A stretch of 64,000 nucleotides of DNA from Desmodus rotundus. Its lineage: Eukaryota > Chordata > Mammalia > Chiroptera > Phyllostomidae. The position numbers and the translations under genes are program-made. The notes beneath the pieces are model-generated. The model was not told the origin of the DNA. It ran no database searches and was given only the letters and a program-made list of their open reading frames with translations. The stretch spans positions 1-64,000 of the forward strand of contig NW_026527292.1 in the NCBI RefSeq assembly GCF_022682495.2, in the 5' to 3' direction. Positions 11,431-23,701 of the stretch are shown here, piece by piece; position 1 is the first letter of the stretch, and the number at the start of each line of letters is the position of its first letter.

Positions 11431-12381
11431 ATTCTTAAGTTTTGTCATGTTTTCCCCTCGTACTTTTTTTAACCCAAACTGAGGCTGCCTTTTTTTTTTT
11501 TGTTACAGATTTTTTAAATTATACAGAAAAGTGAAAATTAATTCTAATTTCTACCCAAACAGGCAATAACTGCTATTGTTTAAAGTATATACCCTTCCAG
11601 ACATCTCTACTTTCCTATTTCTATTCCTCTACTTGCTCTGGATGTAATTTATTATTCTGGGTTTGTAATATGGATGCAGAACATGTGAATTTTCAGCTGT
11701 TTCCCCCTGGTGTGCAGGTTCATCACTACTGTTCCCATAGGTTTTTAATGTATTATTTTTATTATTATTCAGTTCCAATTTTTTTTTAACTCCAATTGTG
11801 ACTTATTTTGAGGGTTATTTAGAAGTGTATTTCATCAGTTTTAAATGTAAGAACTTTCTAGTTACCTTTTACAAATGATTTCTAGATTATCTACAATGTG
11901 AGCAAGAAACATACTTCATCTAATTTTAGTCCTTCGAATTTTCATTGACACTGGCCTCATAACAATATGGTGGATATAAAAAAATCTCCCAAGCATGCAT
12001 CTCTTCATTTTGGAAATATCACCTTTGTGCAGGTGAGCAGGAAAAGTTGTGTATACTCGGTTGTCTGTGAATGCTGAATCCAGTTTGCTGCTCACGGTGT
12101 TTCTTACATCCTTACTGAATTTTTTGAGGTGTTCTCTTGTTTGTGAAAGGAATGCTCTATTCCTGACGAGAGAGGTTTGTTAAATCTAGTATGATTATAA
12201 ATATTTTTGTGTCTCTGTTCTATATAATTTAAGTTTATGATATCAAGTACATGGTGAATTTGGATCTTCCTGGTAAATTAAACCTATTGATATAAAGTGC
12301 TCTTCATCTCTACTAATTCTGTTTACCTTGAGGTCCACTGCATGTTATTATATAATTTTCATGTGGTTTATGTTTGCATAA

Positions 12382-12515
12382 TACAGGATGGGAGAAAAAT
12401 AGGGTCAGAGTTCCGAGTACGAGAAACAAAGTTTATCGTTGTCTTATTATTTAATAATTATGATATCATTTTCCATGTGAACAACTGTAAAGCTGCTTTT
12501 GCACCACCCTGTGTA
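12382..12515 (+). mobile_element. Mariner-type MITE, copy 1
   Basis: This miniature inverted-repeat element has a 5' end TACAGGATGGGAGAAAAATA and a 3' end with ACAACTGTAAAG and ACCACCCTGTGTA, roughly the inverted repeat of the start. It has no coding content. Equivalent copies sit at the same place in X at 36,227 and 52,942, so it inserted before X was duplicated. Confidence 0.75.
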
Positions 12516-12719
12516 TCTGTTCCTGTTCTTTCACTTTCTGTCTTTTCGTACCCTATGTTTTAGGTAACTCATATTTCCTCACACTTTGTGTCTTGCCCTT
12601 TTATTCTCTGAACTTTTTCAGAGTACTCTTTAATTTTATAAAGTATACATCATTTATGTCTGTCCACAGGTATAGTCGATTCCTGACTGATTTTGTTTAA
12701 GTGGACCACTAAAAATCAA

Positions 12720-13085
12720 ACCTACAGATGAGGGGCGGGGCCTGTCTGAGGTCAGAGGCAGGACTGGGCTGCAGGTGAGAGGGCCGGCCAGGCCAGAGAT
12801 GTGGGTGGGGCTGGGTGGGAGGCAAATTTAGGCTGGCAGGCCTGAGGGGCTAGCAGTTCTGGACCAGAGATGAGCATTGATGCGGACCCGAGGTTAGGCG
12901 ACGCTGCTGGCCGCGGGTCCCTGCTGTCACGAGGTGATGCTTATGGCCAAACGTGATGCAAGCAACGCAATCCAGGTACAGGAGGTGAGCTGCGGGGGGG
13001 TATGAGGTGAGGGGACTGGGGCCAGATACAGCCACGCTGTAGGCAGCAGAAAAGGGGGGCCAGACTATTCCTGGGTACACATCTT
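12720..13085. repeat. GC-rich segment with GC box, X copy 1
   Basis: This island in AT-rich surroundings carries an Sp1-type GGGGCGGGGC at 12,732-12,741 and several CpGs. It is conserved at 36,590-36,960 and 53,290-53,660 with the GC box unchanged. It could be a small promoter-like element, but no TATA box, transcript or frame supports that. Confidence 0.5.
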
Positions 13086-13089
13086 GGGT

Positions 13090-13440
13090 CCCGATTTAAG
13101 GGACCACTTCCTGTGGTACCACTTTGCTATATTAATCTAGATTATATGATGTTTATAGACAACTTTGGTAAGTGGGTATACAATGATACCCAATTTTTAA
13201 TCCAAGAACAAGATAGCTTTCCTCTGTTACAGTTTCTGTTATTGGGGAGCAGTTTCCAATTTCGCTCATACAGATCCTGTACATCATTGTTAAGTGTATT
13301 CCGAGTGTTTTTTTTTAAACCTGTTTTGTTGCTATTGAGTCCTTAACACATTGTATCTTTAATTTACTATTTCTACATTTATTTCTGCATGTTATTTCCT
13401 CATCACTGCACTAAATTCCATTTGTGATACTTCTCCGTTG
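13090..13440 (-). mobile_element. Ancient LINE-1 fragment, antisense
   Basis: The sequence around CATACAGATCCTGTACATC, TTAAGTGTATTCCGAG and TTTTGTTGCTATTGAG resembles antisense L1 ORF2. It is too diverged to code. Equivalents occur at 36,960-37,290 and 53,650-54,020. Confidence 0.5.
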
Positions 13441-13979
13441 ATTCTCATGAGTTATAAAGGTAAACTCGCTCTCCCGCAGTAATGATTATTCCATTTTGGT
13501 AGCTGTATATGACATAGAAATAGTTAAAGCTTGAAAGGAAATAGAAAGATGTGAGGTAATGTGAGGAGCTAGAAAAATTCTTTTTGTTAGTCCTAGATAT
13601 ATTAATGACTAAATAAAAGAGTAGCATCATTCTTAGCGTTTTAAGGGACTGTACAGCCTGGAAGCAAGCATGGTGTTCTAGAAATCTCAAGTGTTTTGTT
13701 AGCAGAGATGTGCCCCCGACTTGGTAATCTGAGGAACACACAAGGTAGCAAATGTCCACGTTTTCAAAGAGGAAAACTTTAGATGGTGAATTCTGGCATC
13801 TAACAGAGTAAGATTCTTTGTTCTAAGTGATATTATGAAACGGTTATTAATGTGACTTACGAGGAATGGAAAGAAGCAGGGATCCTCAGATGCTGACTCA
13901 GTTTTATTACAGTGCGACTCAGTCTCCTAAGTCGTCAGATCTTCCTTTGTCTCCTGAACTTTTCCAGATGTCTTCTCAA

Positions 13980-14026
13980 CCATGTTGCAAATATTGGGAC
14001 ACTTCTCCCCAATATTTGCAACATGG
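13980..14026. other. Perfect 19-bp hairpin created in copy 1
   Basis: The arms at 13,980-13,998 (CCATGTTGCAAATATTGGG) and 14,008-14,026 are exact inverted complements around a 9-base loop. The paralogue near 37,825 has the right arm but not the left, reading only CAACTTGGGACACTTCTC. The left arm therefore appears to have been copied from the right. Confidence 0.85.
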
Positions 14027-15685
14027 ATGGCATTTTTTTGTTCTTTAACTTTTAGCTTCCATGCTTCCTGTTCCAAGAAAGGCAGCATTTCAGACATAGG
14101 ATGCAGATGGACATGCTGTTTGTATTCTAAGGGACTCTTCAGGATACAGAGCAGGGTTTGTCACTCTCAGCACTGTGGAACTTTTTGGCCACATAATTCA
14201 TTCTCCTGGGGCATGGTCCTCTGCATTGTAGGTGCTTATAAGCATCCTGTACCTCTATTCACTGCCCACACCCTGGCTTCCCTTCCCCTCAGGAAAGTCT
14301 AAAATGGCTCAGCACATAGCCTAAAGCCCCCTTGGGGGCAGAAATCACCTTTGGTTGAGAACCACTGAGTTTGAAGCCTTTATCATTTTGGAAAACAGAA
14401 CTTGCTCTGGTATGCAGTCGTTTTATTATTTTTCTATGTTAATTATTTTCCAACTCTGACTGTGATTAATTTTGAACAGTTATTTAAAAGTGTATTTTAA
14501 AACATGTAAATGTAGGGACTTTCTAGTTACCTTGTGACTGGTTTCCAAATGAATGGCAAAGAGAGCAATAAACATACTTTATGAGACATTTGTTGGAACC
14601 TGCTTTCTAGCTTAATATAGTCAGTTTTAAAAATGTTCCAAGTGTGCTTGAAAAGCGTTTGTAACTTATTTTTTTGTTGCCGCTTACTTAAACAATGAGA
14701 AAAAATTTATTCAAAATTGTACACCAAGAGTTAAAAAGAAACTGCTAATGACAGGGGACTCAAGAGTTGGAAAATATTAGTTTAAGGTTAAAAGTTATAA
14801 GCCTAGCAAGTAATGTATATGTTAAAGGTTTTGTTTCAGAAACTACAGATAAGGCCTGTCCTGGCTCCTGGAAAACAGCTGACGTCCTGGGGCACTGGTA
14901 AAGATTACCCCCTGGAGAGAAGTTGGAGGCATCCAGACCTTTGTGTTCCAGGGAGAGACCCAAGGGACACAGTCAAGAGGAAAGGCACCCTGGGGTGGGG
15001 GGAGATGGAGACCCTCTCGGGCCAGAATCCAGCTGCTGAGTGGGCCTGGTGGCTGAGCCTCATGGGGCGGGGCTGCCAGCAGGCCTGAGGGCCAGGGAGG
15101 GGACAGCGCCAGCTGGTGTGGCCCCTGCTGTGGTTTTGCTCTTGTGGGAGCCGGGCTGTCTGTTTAGCTCCTTCTGTTCTCTGGCTTCCTGGAGAAGAAG
15201 AACCTATTCCCTGGCTGCTGGGTCCTGCAGCAGCCCCTGACCCTGGCAGGAGCAGCCTGCTCACAAGGACTTGGCTGCGATGATTTGGGGGAGGAGTGAA
15301 TTTTCTGGACCCCCTGCAGCCACATGAGCAGCTCCTCCATGTGAGGCTGGGGACGGTGGGCAGTTGTGCCTCCAACCAGATGGGCTCATCTGAACCAAAG
15401 ACCCCAGGGGAGCAGACGAGGGCCATGGGGTCAGGTTGGCAAATGCGTCAGTCACACCATGGCCAGCCCCCTCCTCACTGGCCCTCGAGCTCGGGGTCCC
15501 CGGGGCCTGAGGGGGGGGAGGCATGGGCATGGGCACCACACACTTGTGAGGTACAGGGAAGGGCCCCCCCAGAATCCCTGCTGCCGCCACCTTGACTTCT
15601 TGACCCTTGACTTCTCTCTGGAAATGATGACGGTCCCCCGCTGTTCTGGCCCCTCTCACCTACTCAGGGAGCAGGCAGAGCTGTT

Positions 15686-16043
15686 TCCTTTTTTTTTCCC
15701 CCCTTTAATAAATTTTATTTTTTACTGAATTATAATAAGTAGAGAAAACGCAGAGATCTTAAAAGTACAAGATGATATTTATATACGTAAACCATCATGA
15801 TAACCATCATTCAGATCAAGATGTAGAACATTTTGAACACCCCAGCAGATGTGTCGCATCCCAGATGATAACTCCCAAAGTTAACCATTACTCTGACTTA
15901 TTTTTACCCTGAGTTAGTATTTTTTTCATGAATTCCTATTTCTTGACCTGATTGTTGGCTACATGACTGCGGTCACTTTTTATGCATCCATACACTTAGG
16001 ACTTGTGTACTTTTCTGTATGTTATACTTCAATGTTTTTTTTA
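15686..16043 (-). mobile_element. Old LINE-1 3'-UTR fragment, antisense
   Basis: After a T-rich start come ATAAATTTTATTTTTTACTG, GATCAAGATGTAGAACATTT, CACCCCAGCAGATGTG and TTAACCATTACTCTGACTTA. This order resembles the antisense of L1M-type 3' UTRs. It is diverged and non-coding, and absent from S3 copy 2. Confidence 0.65.
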
Positions 16044-18120
16044 CAGCCCGCTTCACAGGCTCACACCCCTGTCCGCCCCACCTCCTCCCCAGGGGGCAGG
16101 GACCACAGAGAGCCTGGGCGTCCTGAAGGCTCTCCCATTTGGGCGGGGTTCCCGAAGTTACAGGCCCCGCCCCTTCGTTGAGCAGAGGAGGAAACTGAGT
16201 CCCAACCAGGGCAGCCCCGGGCTCAGGTCGCCAGCAGTGCAGCCCCCCGCACCCTGCCAGGCAGTCTGCAAGGGGCAGCGCAATGGGGAAAGTCAGTCCC
16301 TGACTCGAGTGCACGACCCGTGTGGCCAGGGCTCTCAGACACACCAGGTACGCACGTGGAGCCAGAGGAAGAAGGGGAGGTCAGCAATTAGTCCTTCTCA
16401 GGGGAAGGCTCCTGTGGGGGGGCTTCCTGGACCAGTGATGCAGCTGGTTGTGGGGTCCCTTGTGGGGTTACAGCAAGGAGGGCTCCCCTTTCTCTGGGCG
16501 ATCAGAATTCACAAGGAGAATGGACACAGGTCATACTTCTGAGCTTTTACTTGGAAATGATGTGGAAACTCCCAGCCTGTGGGAGAAGGTGGGACAGGTC
16601 CCCTCCAGGCCCCTGTGAGTTCTCACTGTCCCCAGGCCTCTCCTGCCACAGCATCTCCTTCAGCGGATGGCCTGAGGTGGACCCTGGGCCCTGGACACTG
16701 GGTCTGAGGTTCCGGTAGACTCATGGTGAGGGCTTATCACCTCAGAGGCCAGTCTTCAGGCTCAGGAACTGCAGCCCTGGCGTGCTAGCTCTTCCCCTTC
16801 TCAGGGACCCTGCTGCTCCCCAGGACGGATATAAACACAGGGACGGGGGTGCTCCTTGTGGCTGGTCTGCCTCTTTCTCCTCACTGGACAGTGCTGAGGA
16901 TTTTTTAAAACACAAGCCCATTTTATCTCCGAATTCAACCCACCCCCGTAGCATTTTCCTTAAACTCTTCCACCCCAGAGTGAAAAGCTCAGGGCATTCA
17001 CTCCCTGGCTCCACGGTGCAGCTGCGCAAACTGTGGCAGAGCTGGGATGAAAGGCCACTCCCACCTGGTTTGTGATCCCCTGGGAGGTCCGGCACCCAGG
17101 AGGCACACCAAGGCTCAGCTCCTTTTCTGTGGCCTGCGGGGAGGCCCCAGAACTCCACATCTCTGTCCAGTTTCAGGCATCTGCACCACCCTGGTGAACC
17201 CAGGAAGCAGGTGGCGTTGACGGCTCACAGCCCTTTGGTGAACAATTTAATTGCTTTTGCGGGGGGCTGTGGGCACCGATGGTCTTTTATGTTTTAGTTC
17301 TCTGGCCGAAAAGCCATTTAGATGGTGCAGAATCCTCGGTCTTTGATTTCTGATAAATGCTGATTTCCATGAAAAAACCCTAATTATCTCCGTCTCTTCC
17401 CTCCCTCCAGGCAGAGTCACGGGGGAAGGCAGTGCCTGCCCTTTGGCACCACGGAGGCCCTCTCCCGCCCTGGTAGCTTGTAGTGACACTGAAGTGCCCC
17501 CCATCCTCCATCTTGGGCAGCGCCCTCCCCTCCCCATGCCCAGGGTGCAGCTAAGGCCCTGATGCAGACCCAGCCTCTGGACGCCAAGGAGACCTGCATC
17601 TGTTTGGAACATATTCCCGTAGGACCCCCCCAACCCTGGTTTTCTACCCAGTGGTTGTCTTTCTGCTTCGATGGCTCTAACTTCTGTCTGTTAAAGCCCA
17701 GGGGACCAGTCTCTGGGAGCAAGAAGGGTGAAGATGATGAAATAGTCCTTTTGTGGTTGGGTTGCCAGTAGTACAAACGGTAGTGAACTTGAGCAGACAG
17801 CATTCTGGTTTGTACCAGTACAGCATCTGTGAGGGACCTGCACCCATGCTCAGGGCCAGGCTCACCGTTCACCCCGCTGCCTCCCGCAAAACATGTGGGA
17901 TTGGGGATTTTCTTTTTTTTAAGCAGCGATTTGCCACCACGTGGGGAGGGCGGGAGGACGGCATTGGAGAGAGCACGCTGAGACGGGGACTACTGGGACC
18001 CGTCCTGTCCAGGGCACCTCCCCACAACCCCCTGCAGAACAGGGTGCACACACAGCAGGTCTCTCCCGGGGCTGAAGAAGGCCGGGTTGCCTGAGCTTTG
18101 GGGCTCTGGTTTTGTCCTAT

Positions 18121-18164
18121 TGCAGTAATAGTAATAATAATAATAAACAATAACTAACAATACC
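18121..18164. repeat. (TAA)n microsatellite
   Basis: Imperfect TAA repeats follow TATTGCAGTAATAG. The same tract, slightly longer, is in S3 copy 2 at about 43,308-43,354. Confidence 0.85.
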
Positions 18165-20214
18165 TCTCATAGTCATCCCCGGGGTTGGCTGGCTGGCTGT
18201 GGAACTGCTGAGGAGCGTTTGTTTTAGAATTATTTTCCACTTGTGATGTTTTCTGGATGGAATCCCATGCAGATGTGACATTAAGTGGGAGCCACTGTCT
18301 TCGGATGGGTGACTGGGGCTCGCCGAGGGTCAGGTCGGATCTGACAGACTCCCACCTGGTCAGGACAGGCACCGGGTGTGCGTCCGTGGAGGTGGCTCTG
18401 GGGAGACGGTGTCTCCTGCGTGTGGCGGTCTGAGCTCGGGCCACGGACTCCCATGGACCAGCCTTCAGCAAGCGGCCTTGGAGGCATGGGAGGCCGTGTG
18501 AGCCGGCTCACTGACTCCGTTCCCCTGCAGGGAACACTGTTGGGGTGCACGTTCCCCTCGGGGAATCATCCACATGTTGGCAACGTGCTGTTCGAATGAG
18601 GCCCCCTCTGGCTCTTCACATGGGCCCTTTGGAGGACGGACAGCTGGTGTGGGGGCTCGGCCAGACAAGCAGAGGCTTCTTGTGGGCACATCACGGCCCC
18701 CCAGAGCCCAAGAGTCTGGCACACAGTCCCCACCGTGGGTCGCCCTGAACTTCGTCCAACGGCGAAGGCAGCGTGGAGAACAGGGTGCTCCCAGTCAGGA
18801 ATCTGTGAACAGGAGCTGGGGGTGGGGGGGGTGGGGCGGGGGGCGGTGCTCAGAGACCTGGAGAGGGGCGTGTGTCAGAAGCGAGGTCAGGCTGGGTCCC
18901 CTCCCCCCACTGCGAGGTCCCCAGCGAGGAGTGGGTGGTGGCCTGGGGCGCAGGGATGACCAGGAGCTGAGGGGCATCCACAGGCATCGGGGGCACCTCG
19001 ACTTGGTGCAGTTAATGGGTCGAAAAACTCAGGTGTGGGCATTAAACACACTCGTGAAATCCTCAAACAGAGCTGAGCTGAGCTTCCTAAGTGACTGAGA
19101 TGTATAGCAAATAAAAGTCTGAAATTACAGAAAGGTTTTTACAGAGATCGCTCTGCAGGGCCAGCCGGGGAGAGGCCCTTCTGCTCTCTGTCGAGTTATT
19201 ACAGAATTGTATTTTGTTTTTAACATCAAGGTTTTTAATAAGAAATCATCTGGCAGCACCTCCCCCCACTGAGCGTATCGTTTTGTGGCCCTTTTTAGCT
19301 GGAAGGCTGATTTTGTAATAATTTTACCAAACGGAGGGTCCTTTTCCTAATGTGGAGACAGTGGCTCCTGCAGGGGACACCCCTCTGAGGAGCACACCCG
19401 GGGGGGCGGTCCGTGTCCTCGTTACCCCTTGGCAGGGGGGGGTCCCACTCCCGAACACCTCCCAGTGTCTCAGCCCAGCACCTGGGCTGTTCCAGGAAGG
19501 GGCGCCGGGGCACCCCGAGCAGAGGCTGAGGGGCGAGGTGCACAGCTGCATGCTGACCTTGGGGAGCAGCCGTGCCGGGCCGCATGGGGTTCCCGACACA
19601 GGGCTCGGAGGAGACCGGGCTGAAGCGGCCCAAGGAGCCCCTGCTGGGCACGCTGCTGCCGGGCAGCTGGACAGCACCTCAGGAGGAGCTGAAGGAAGTG
19701 AGACGCCCCATTAGAAAGGGAAAACGGTGCCGAATACACAGCTGCCTCCAAAACATCTCCCGGTTTGGCCAGAGGTGCCGGGTGCCAGGTGGGCGGTGCC
19801 AGAGAGTGGACCCAGGGTGCCCACCGACACTGTGCCTCCCAGGGACACACAGGAGCGATCGGCCGGCAAGCCGCCCGGGCGGAAACTTAAAGTGGGAGGG
19901 TCGGAGAGGGACAGATGACAGGGGCATCTGTAGAGAAGATCCAGAAACATCCACAAACTGCCCAGCTAATGCGTGATTTTACCCAAGCCACTGGGTTCAA
20001 GGCCCATTTACAAAAATCAAGCAGATTTCTTCAGAAAAGCAGCGAACAGGAAAAATTTAAAATGCCCCGGCAGCGGCATGTGGACATCTATACCTGGGAA
20101 TAAATCCCTGTACAGACCTCCACACGGAATGAGAGAAATCCCCCAGAGGAACGGTGAGGATCGCCAGTGAGAGGGGACGGAGCACCGTTTCACGCCACAT
20201 TCAGCACCTCCCCT

Positions 20215-20522
20215 TCAAGCCGCATTCACGCAGTGTTCACATTCCGTCCATGAATGGATCACGTGCCATTCACATGCTGAGCATGCGTCACTCATGCCCT
20301 GTTCACATGCCATTCATGTGCTGATCATGTGCTGATTACGTGCCGTCCACGCTCTGTCCACGTGCCATTCACATGCTGATCACGTGCCACCCATGTCCTG
20401 TTCACGTGCTGATCATGTGCCATTCACACCCTGATCTCGAGCCATCCATGCATCATTCACGTGCCAATCAGGTGCCATCCACACTTTGTTCACGTGTTAT
20501 TGACACGCAGTTCATGTGCTCT
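20215..20522. repeat. Minisatellite rich in CACGTG E-boxes
   Basis: Degenerate tandem words of the form TTCACATGCTGATCACGTGC repeat over about 300 bases with an irregular unit length. Six exact CACGTG hexamers are present (20,260, 20,359, 20,381, 20,403, 20,458 and 20,491) among several CATGTG/CACATG variants. S3 copy 2 ends before this point at an LTR, so it is unique in the window. Confidence 0.8.
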
Positions 20523-20984
20523 TTGATAGGGGACTTCAGAGTTGGAAAATTTCAGTTTAGGTAATAGCTAGTAAGCTTCGTAATCAATGCATGTAAAAGC
20601 TTTGTTCCAAGAACTGAAGGTGGGACCCACCCTGACTCCAGGAGACCATGAGCAGCTCCACCTGTGAGCCTCAGGAGCCCCGCACCCAGTTCCAGGTGGT
20701 GTCTGAGCCCCCTGCACTCCAGGTGAGATGCCCACTGCCCAGGGTGAGAATGCTGAACTTGTTTGTTTGTAATCCAGTGAACTTTTCCCTGAATTCCAAA
20801 CCCCTTACCTACACTTTGTTCTCCAGATAAAAAGGGCCATTTGAAAATGGAATTTAACATGGTCTGTTAGGGTGCGAACCCGCCATGGTCTCAGATCCCC
20901 GGCCATCTGAACAAAGCGCCATAAAGACTCAGTCCCTGTCACTGCTGATTGTGTTTGGTAGTGACGGGCAGCCCGAACACCAGT
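20523..20984. repeat. Diverged paralogue of the S3 start, then unassigned
   Basis: GGGGACTTCAGAGTTGGAAAAT with TAAGCTTCGTAATCAATGCA parallels the S3 opening at 14,755-14,830. It then continues with GC-rich sequence not matched elsewhere. From 20,860 to 20,984 nothing is recognised. Confidence 0.5.
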
Positions 20985-21387
20985 GTCTTTTCCGGTTTCA
21001 CTGTTGTTTTATGTATATACATTTGCCGAGATGTCGATGTGCACGTTTTTGTCTACTTTCTCTGGATTTAATGTGCTCTTTTAGGTTCCTAATATGGGTA
21101 CAAAAATTGTAAATTTTCAGCTTTTATTTCTGATAATGTGAATTTAAAGGTGAACATGTTTTTCATAAGTTTTGGTACGTAGTATATCACCATTCATTTT
21201 CAATTATTTTGTAATTGAAATTGTGTTTTACTTTTGAGGTTGTTTACAAGTGTATTACATAACTACCAGATATAAGGACTTTCCAGAGTCCCATTTGTCG
21301 TGAATTCTGGCTGAAGTGCAATGAGAGCACTTCAGAAACATTGTATATAATTTCAATGCTGCCATGCTTGTTGAAACTGACTTTATA

Positions 21388-21570
21388 TTGGGTTGGCCAA
21401 AGGCTAAAACCTTTTGGGAAGATGGAATTATGAATATGCCTGCAATATTGCAGAAAGCAGTGGAACAAAACTGTGAATACATTGTTCAGTACAGTTATTG
21501 GTGAAAACGAAAAACGTCTGTTCCTTTGCGTCTTTACATAAAAACTGGATGAACCTTTTGGCCAAGCAAA
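21388..21570 (+). mobile_element. Internally deleted mariner, MITE-like
   Basis: The 5' terminal repeat (TTGGGTTGGCCAAAGGCTAA) is joined almost directly to the last part of a mariner transposase region (CTTTTGGGAAGATGGAATTATG) and the 3' terminal repeat (GAACCTTTTGGCCAAGC). It is flanked by TA and is 183 bases long. A near-identical derivative occupies the same place in a unit at 55,653-55,833. Confidence 0.8.
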
Positions 21571-21598
21571 TAGTACAGTGTTCCAAGAGTGCATCTCT

Positions 21599-21615
21599 GC
21601 TGCCATCTCGTGGGA
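21599..21615 (-). promoter_or_regulatory. CTCF-like motif
   Basis: The + strand reads GCTGCCATCTCGTGGGA; complement 14/15 to the CTCF core, with a CpG inside the core. It lies 28 bases past the mariner derivative's 3' end. Confidence 0.6.
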
Positions 21616-22357
21616 ATTCTGGGGAATGACATCTTAGTTGAGTCAGGAAAAGTGGTTGATTCCAGTGGAATATCAATGACTGTTGATGGCAGTGGTATTT
21701 AGAAGTGCACTTCAAAACATCTAAGTGTAAGTACTTTCCAGTTACCTCGAGACTGGTTTCCAGAGTAATGGCCAAGGAACAATAAACGTGATTTATGTGA
21801 CATTGTTGGAACTGGCTTTATAGTGTAATCAAGTTGTTAAAACTTGCAGGTGTGCTTCAAAATCACTTGTCATTGGCTTTGTGTGTTGCAGCTTCCTTAA
21901 ACAACGTGGAGGGAAAATTTATTCATAATTTTGCACTAAGAGGTACAAGAAAAAAAGAGTAAAATATAAGCGCCATCGTTGTATGTATGTGCCCTTCTGG
22001 ACATGTCTACAGGCTCGTTTCCTCCACTCTGCCTGGACTTTGTTTACCATTTCAGATTCCTTGTATGGGCGCAAAGCTTGTGCATTTTAAGCCTCTGTTT
22101 CTAATGTGTGCATTCAAGGGTGAGAATTTCTTTCTCAGGTTTTGGTCCGTAGCATCTTTAGCATCATTCAGGTCAAATTACTTTGTAATTCAAATAGTGT
22201 TCATTTTGGAGGTTCTGCCGGAGTCTATCTGGGAAGGTCTGTACAGCAGAACTTTGTCCTCATCCATTCCCTGTGAGGGCTAGGTCAAGTGCCATTAGAG
22301 CAGAAAACATATTGTATAGGCTTTCGAGGCTGTGATGATGGTTGAAACTTGCTTTAA

Positions 22358-23660
22358 ATGGGATTGTCCAAAAAGTCAGTTCGGCCCCCCACAACTGCAC
22401 CACCTCTGCGTCCCCCCCAGCACATCACCTGGCACCGGTCCTGCATACTTGCCTTTAATGTCATTTGAAACTTTTTTAGACAGTATCGTGACAGCTGTCC
22501 TATCCCTGTGGGATGACAAACCTCATGACAACTGTTGAATGTATGTGTGGCCCTCTTCTCACTGAAGACACCTGAATGTAACATTTTTGGCCCCTCAGTC
22601 TGTGTCATTTCCAGAAAGGTACAAGCGCAACTGTAAGGCAAGAAAACATGCTTGGTGTACAGAGAAGACGCTGAGTCTGATGGAACGTGTGAGAAGTGGG
22701 TTGCAAAGATTCATAAGGGAGATTTCTCATGTGCAGTTGCCCCACGGGTAGGCAGACCAGGTGCAGTGGAGAGCCATCCAGGGCAGACGTTAACAGAGGA
22801 CAGACCATGTTATGGCACGCGGGAGACAGGCAACATACTCAAAGTATCCCAATCAAGTGTCAAAAAGCATTTGCAGCAGCTTGATTACGTTAATCTCTTT
22901 GACGTTTGGGTTCCACGGAAGTCTAGCTGGGTGGTGGGGGTCCCATCTGACTGAATTTCCTCATGCAGTTCTCTACGGAAATGGAAGGGAAACATTCCAT
23001 TTCCAAGATAAAGTGTGAGGGGTTGAACCATTGATATCTGAGAATAATGTGGAACAGGAGATATTGAGGGAAGCCCAGGAACCACCAGCAGCCCCTCCAA
23101 AGGGCGGTCTTCATCCGAAGGAGGTGATGTCCTGCAGTGGGAGCTCCTTGCGGAAACCCAGCGGGCTTCTCCCGACAAGTACTGATCTCTGTTAGACCAA
23201 GTGAAAGCCACCCGAGGGAAAATGTCCAGAATTTGTCAGGAAAGACAGGGAAGCTTCAGGATAAGGCAGGAGCACACACATTTCTCTTTGGTGACCAGGG
23301 GAAGACTGTTCCAGCCTAGCTGGGCAGTCATGATTCATCCACAGTCCTCACCAGAGCTTGTGGCTTTGCATGACCCTTTAGTTTGGTCTTTGTGAATTTC
23401 TCTTATTGGAAAGAAATTTTCCTTCCCTGGAAGACTGCAGAAGACACCTGGAAGAGTTCCCTGGTCTGAAAGAGGACAATGTTGTGGGACGATGGAACGG
23501 TGAAGTAGCTTCAAAGGTGGCAGAGGGCAGTGGAACAAACAGTGACAACGTTGTCCAGTAGTTGTTCAGTCCCGTTGTTTGGGGGAAAATGAAAAATGTC
23601 TCTGTCATGGCATCTGATGGTAAAAAGCAAACAAAATTTTTGGTCAAGGCATTAGTACGC
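22358..23660 (+). mobile_element. Dead mariner (Tc1/mariner) with transposase pseudogene, M1
   Basis: The element starts with GGATTGTCCAAAAAGTCAGT and ends near TTTTTGGTCAAGGCATTAG. Transposase relics in order: a helix-turn-helix region (about 22,540-22,760), KKHLQQLDYVNLFDVWVP (about 22,862-22,915, the mariner WVPHEL linker region), LQDKAGAH (about 23,255) at the second catalytic-Asp block, and a C-terminal region with LEDCRRHLEEFP-type residues (about 23,425). Frames shift repeatedly. The GDEKW first-Asp block is missing and the third catalytic Asp is replaced (LHD context). Not functional. Confidence 0.85.
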
Positions 23661-23684
23661 TATGTGTTCCAAATGCTGGTCTTT

Positions 23685-23701
23685 GCTGCCATCTTGTGGC
23701 C
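23685..23701 (-). promoter_or_regulatory. CTCF-like motif
   Basis: The + strand reads GCTGCCATCTTGTGGCC; complement 14/15. The usual CpG has become TG, consistent with deamination. Confidence 0.6.

Larger units (their letters stand above)
5480..14750. repeat. X-repeat copy 1 (about 9 kb)
   Basis: This long non-coding module aligns by eye with 29,608-38,575 at an offset near 23,850 and, in its later two thirds, with 48,916-55,230. Landmarks in order: CTCF-like sites (5,834 and 6,284), a block with GTTCTAGAAATC (6,830), a block starting near 7,010 with CAGTGAGCCTCAGTGCTG, antisense L1 sequence (8,100-8,940), a GT-rich block (10,530-10,980), the conserved tail (10,985-11,430), a mariner MITE (12,382), a GC-box segment (12,720-13,085), and a second version of the 7,010 block at 13,850. 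Unlike copies 2 and 3 it retains about 0.9 kb at 8,400-9,340. The CTCF-like core expected near 12,000 is missing here. Confidence 0.85.
14752..20530. repeat. S3 segment copy 1, GC-rich module
   Basis: This GC-rich segment is duplicated at 38,575-44,754. Landmarks shared with copy 2: CTGCTGAGTGGGCCTGGTGG (15,033/38,860), AGTCAGTCCCTGACTCGAG (16,291/41,682), CTAATTATCTCCG (17,380/42,560), TATTGCAGTAAT (18,118/43,303) and AAATAAAAGTCTGAAATTAC (19,109/44,374). Between 15,360 and 16,250 it differs from copy 2, holding an antisense L1 fragment where copy 2 has about 2.4 kb of other sequence. From about 19,485 onward it has no copy-2 counterpart. Many overlapping frames exist on both strands, but none is conserved or domain-bearing. 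Confidence 0.8.

Noticed and set aside
14905..15426. 173-codon antisense frame in S3 copy 1
   Set aside because: It is not preserved in the paralogous sequence at 38,730 onward, where only 77 codons remain open.
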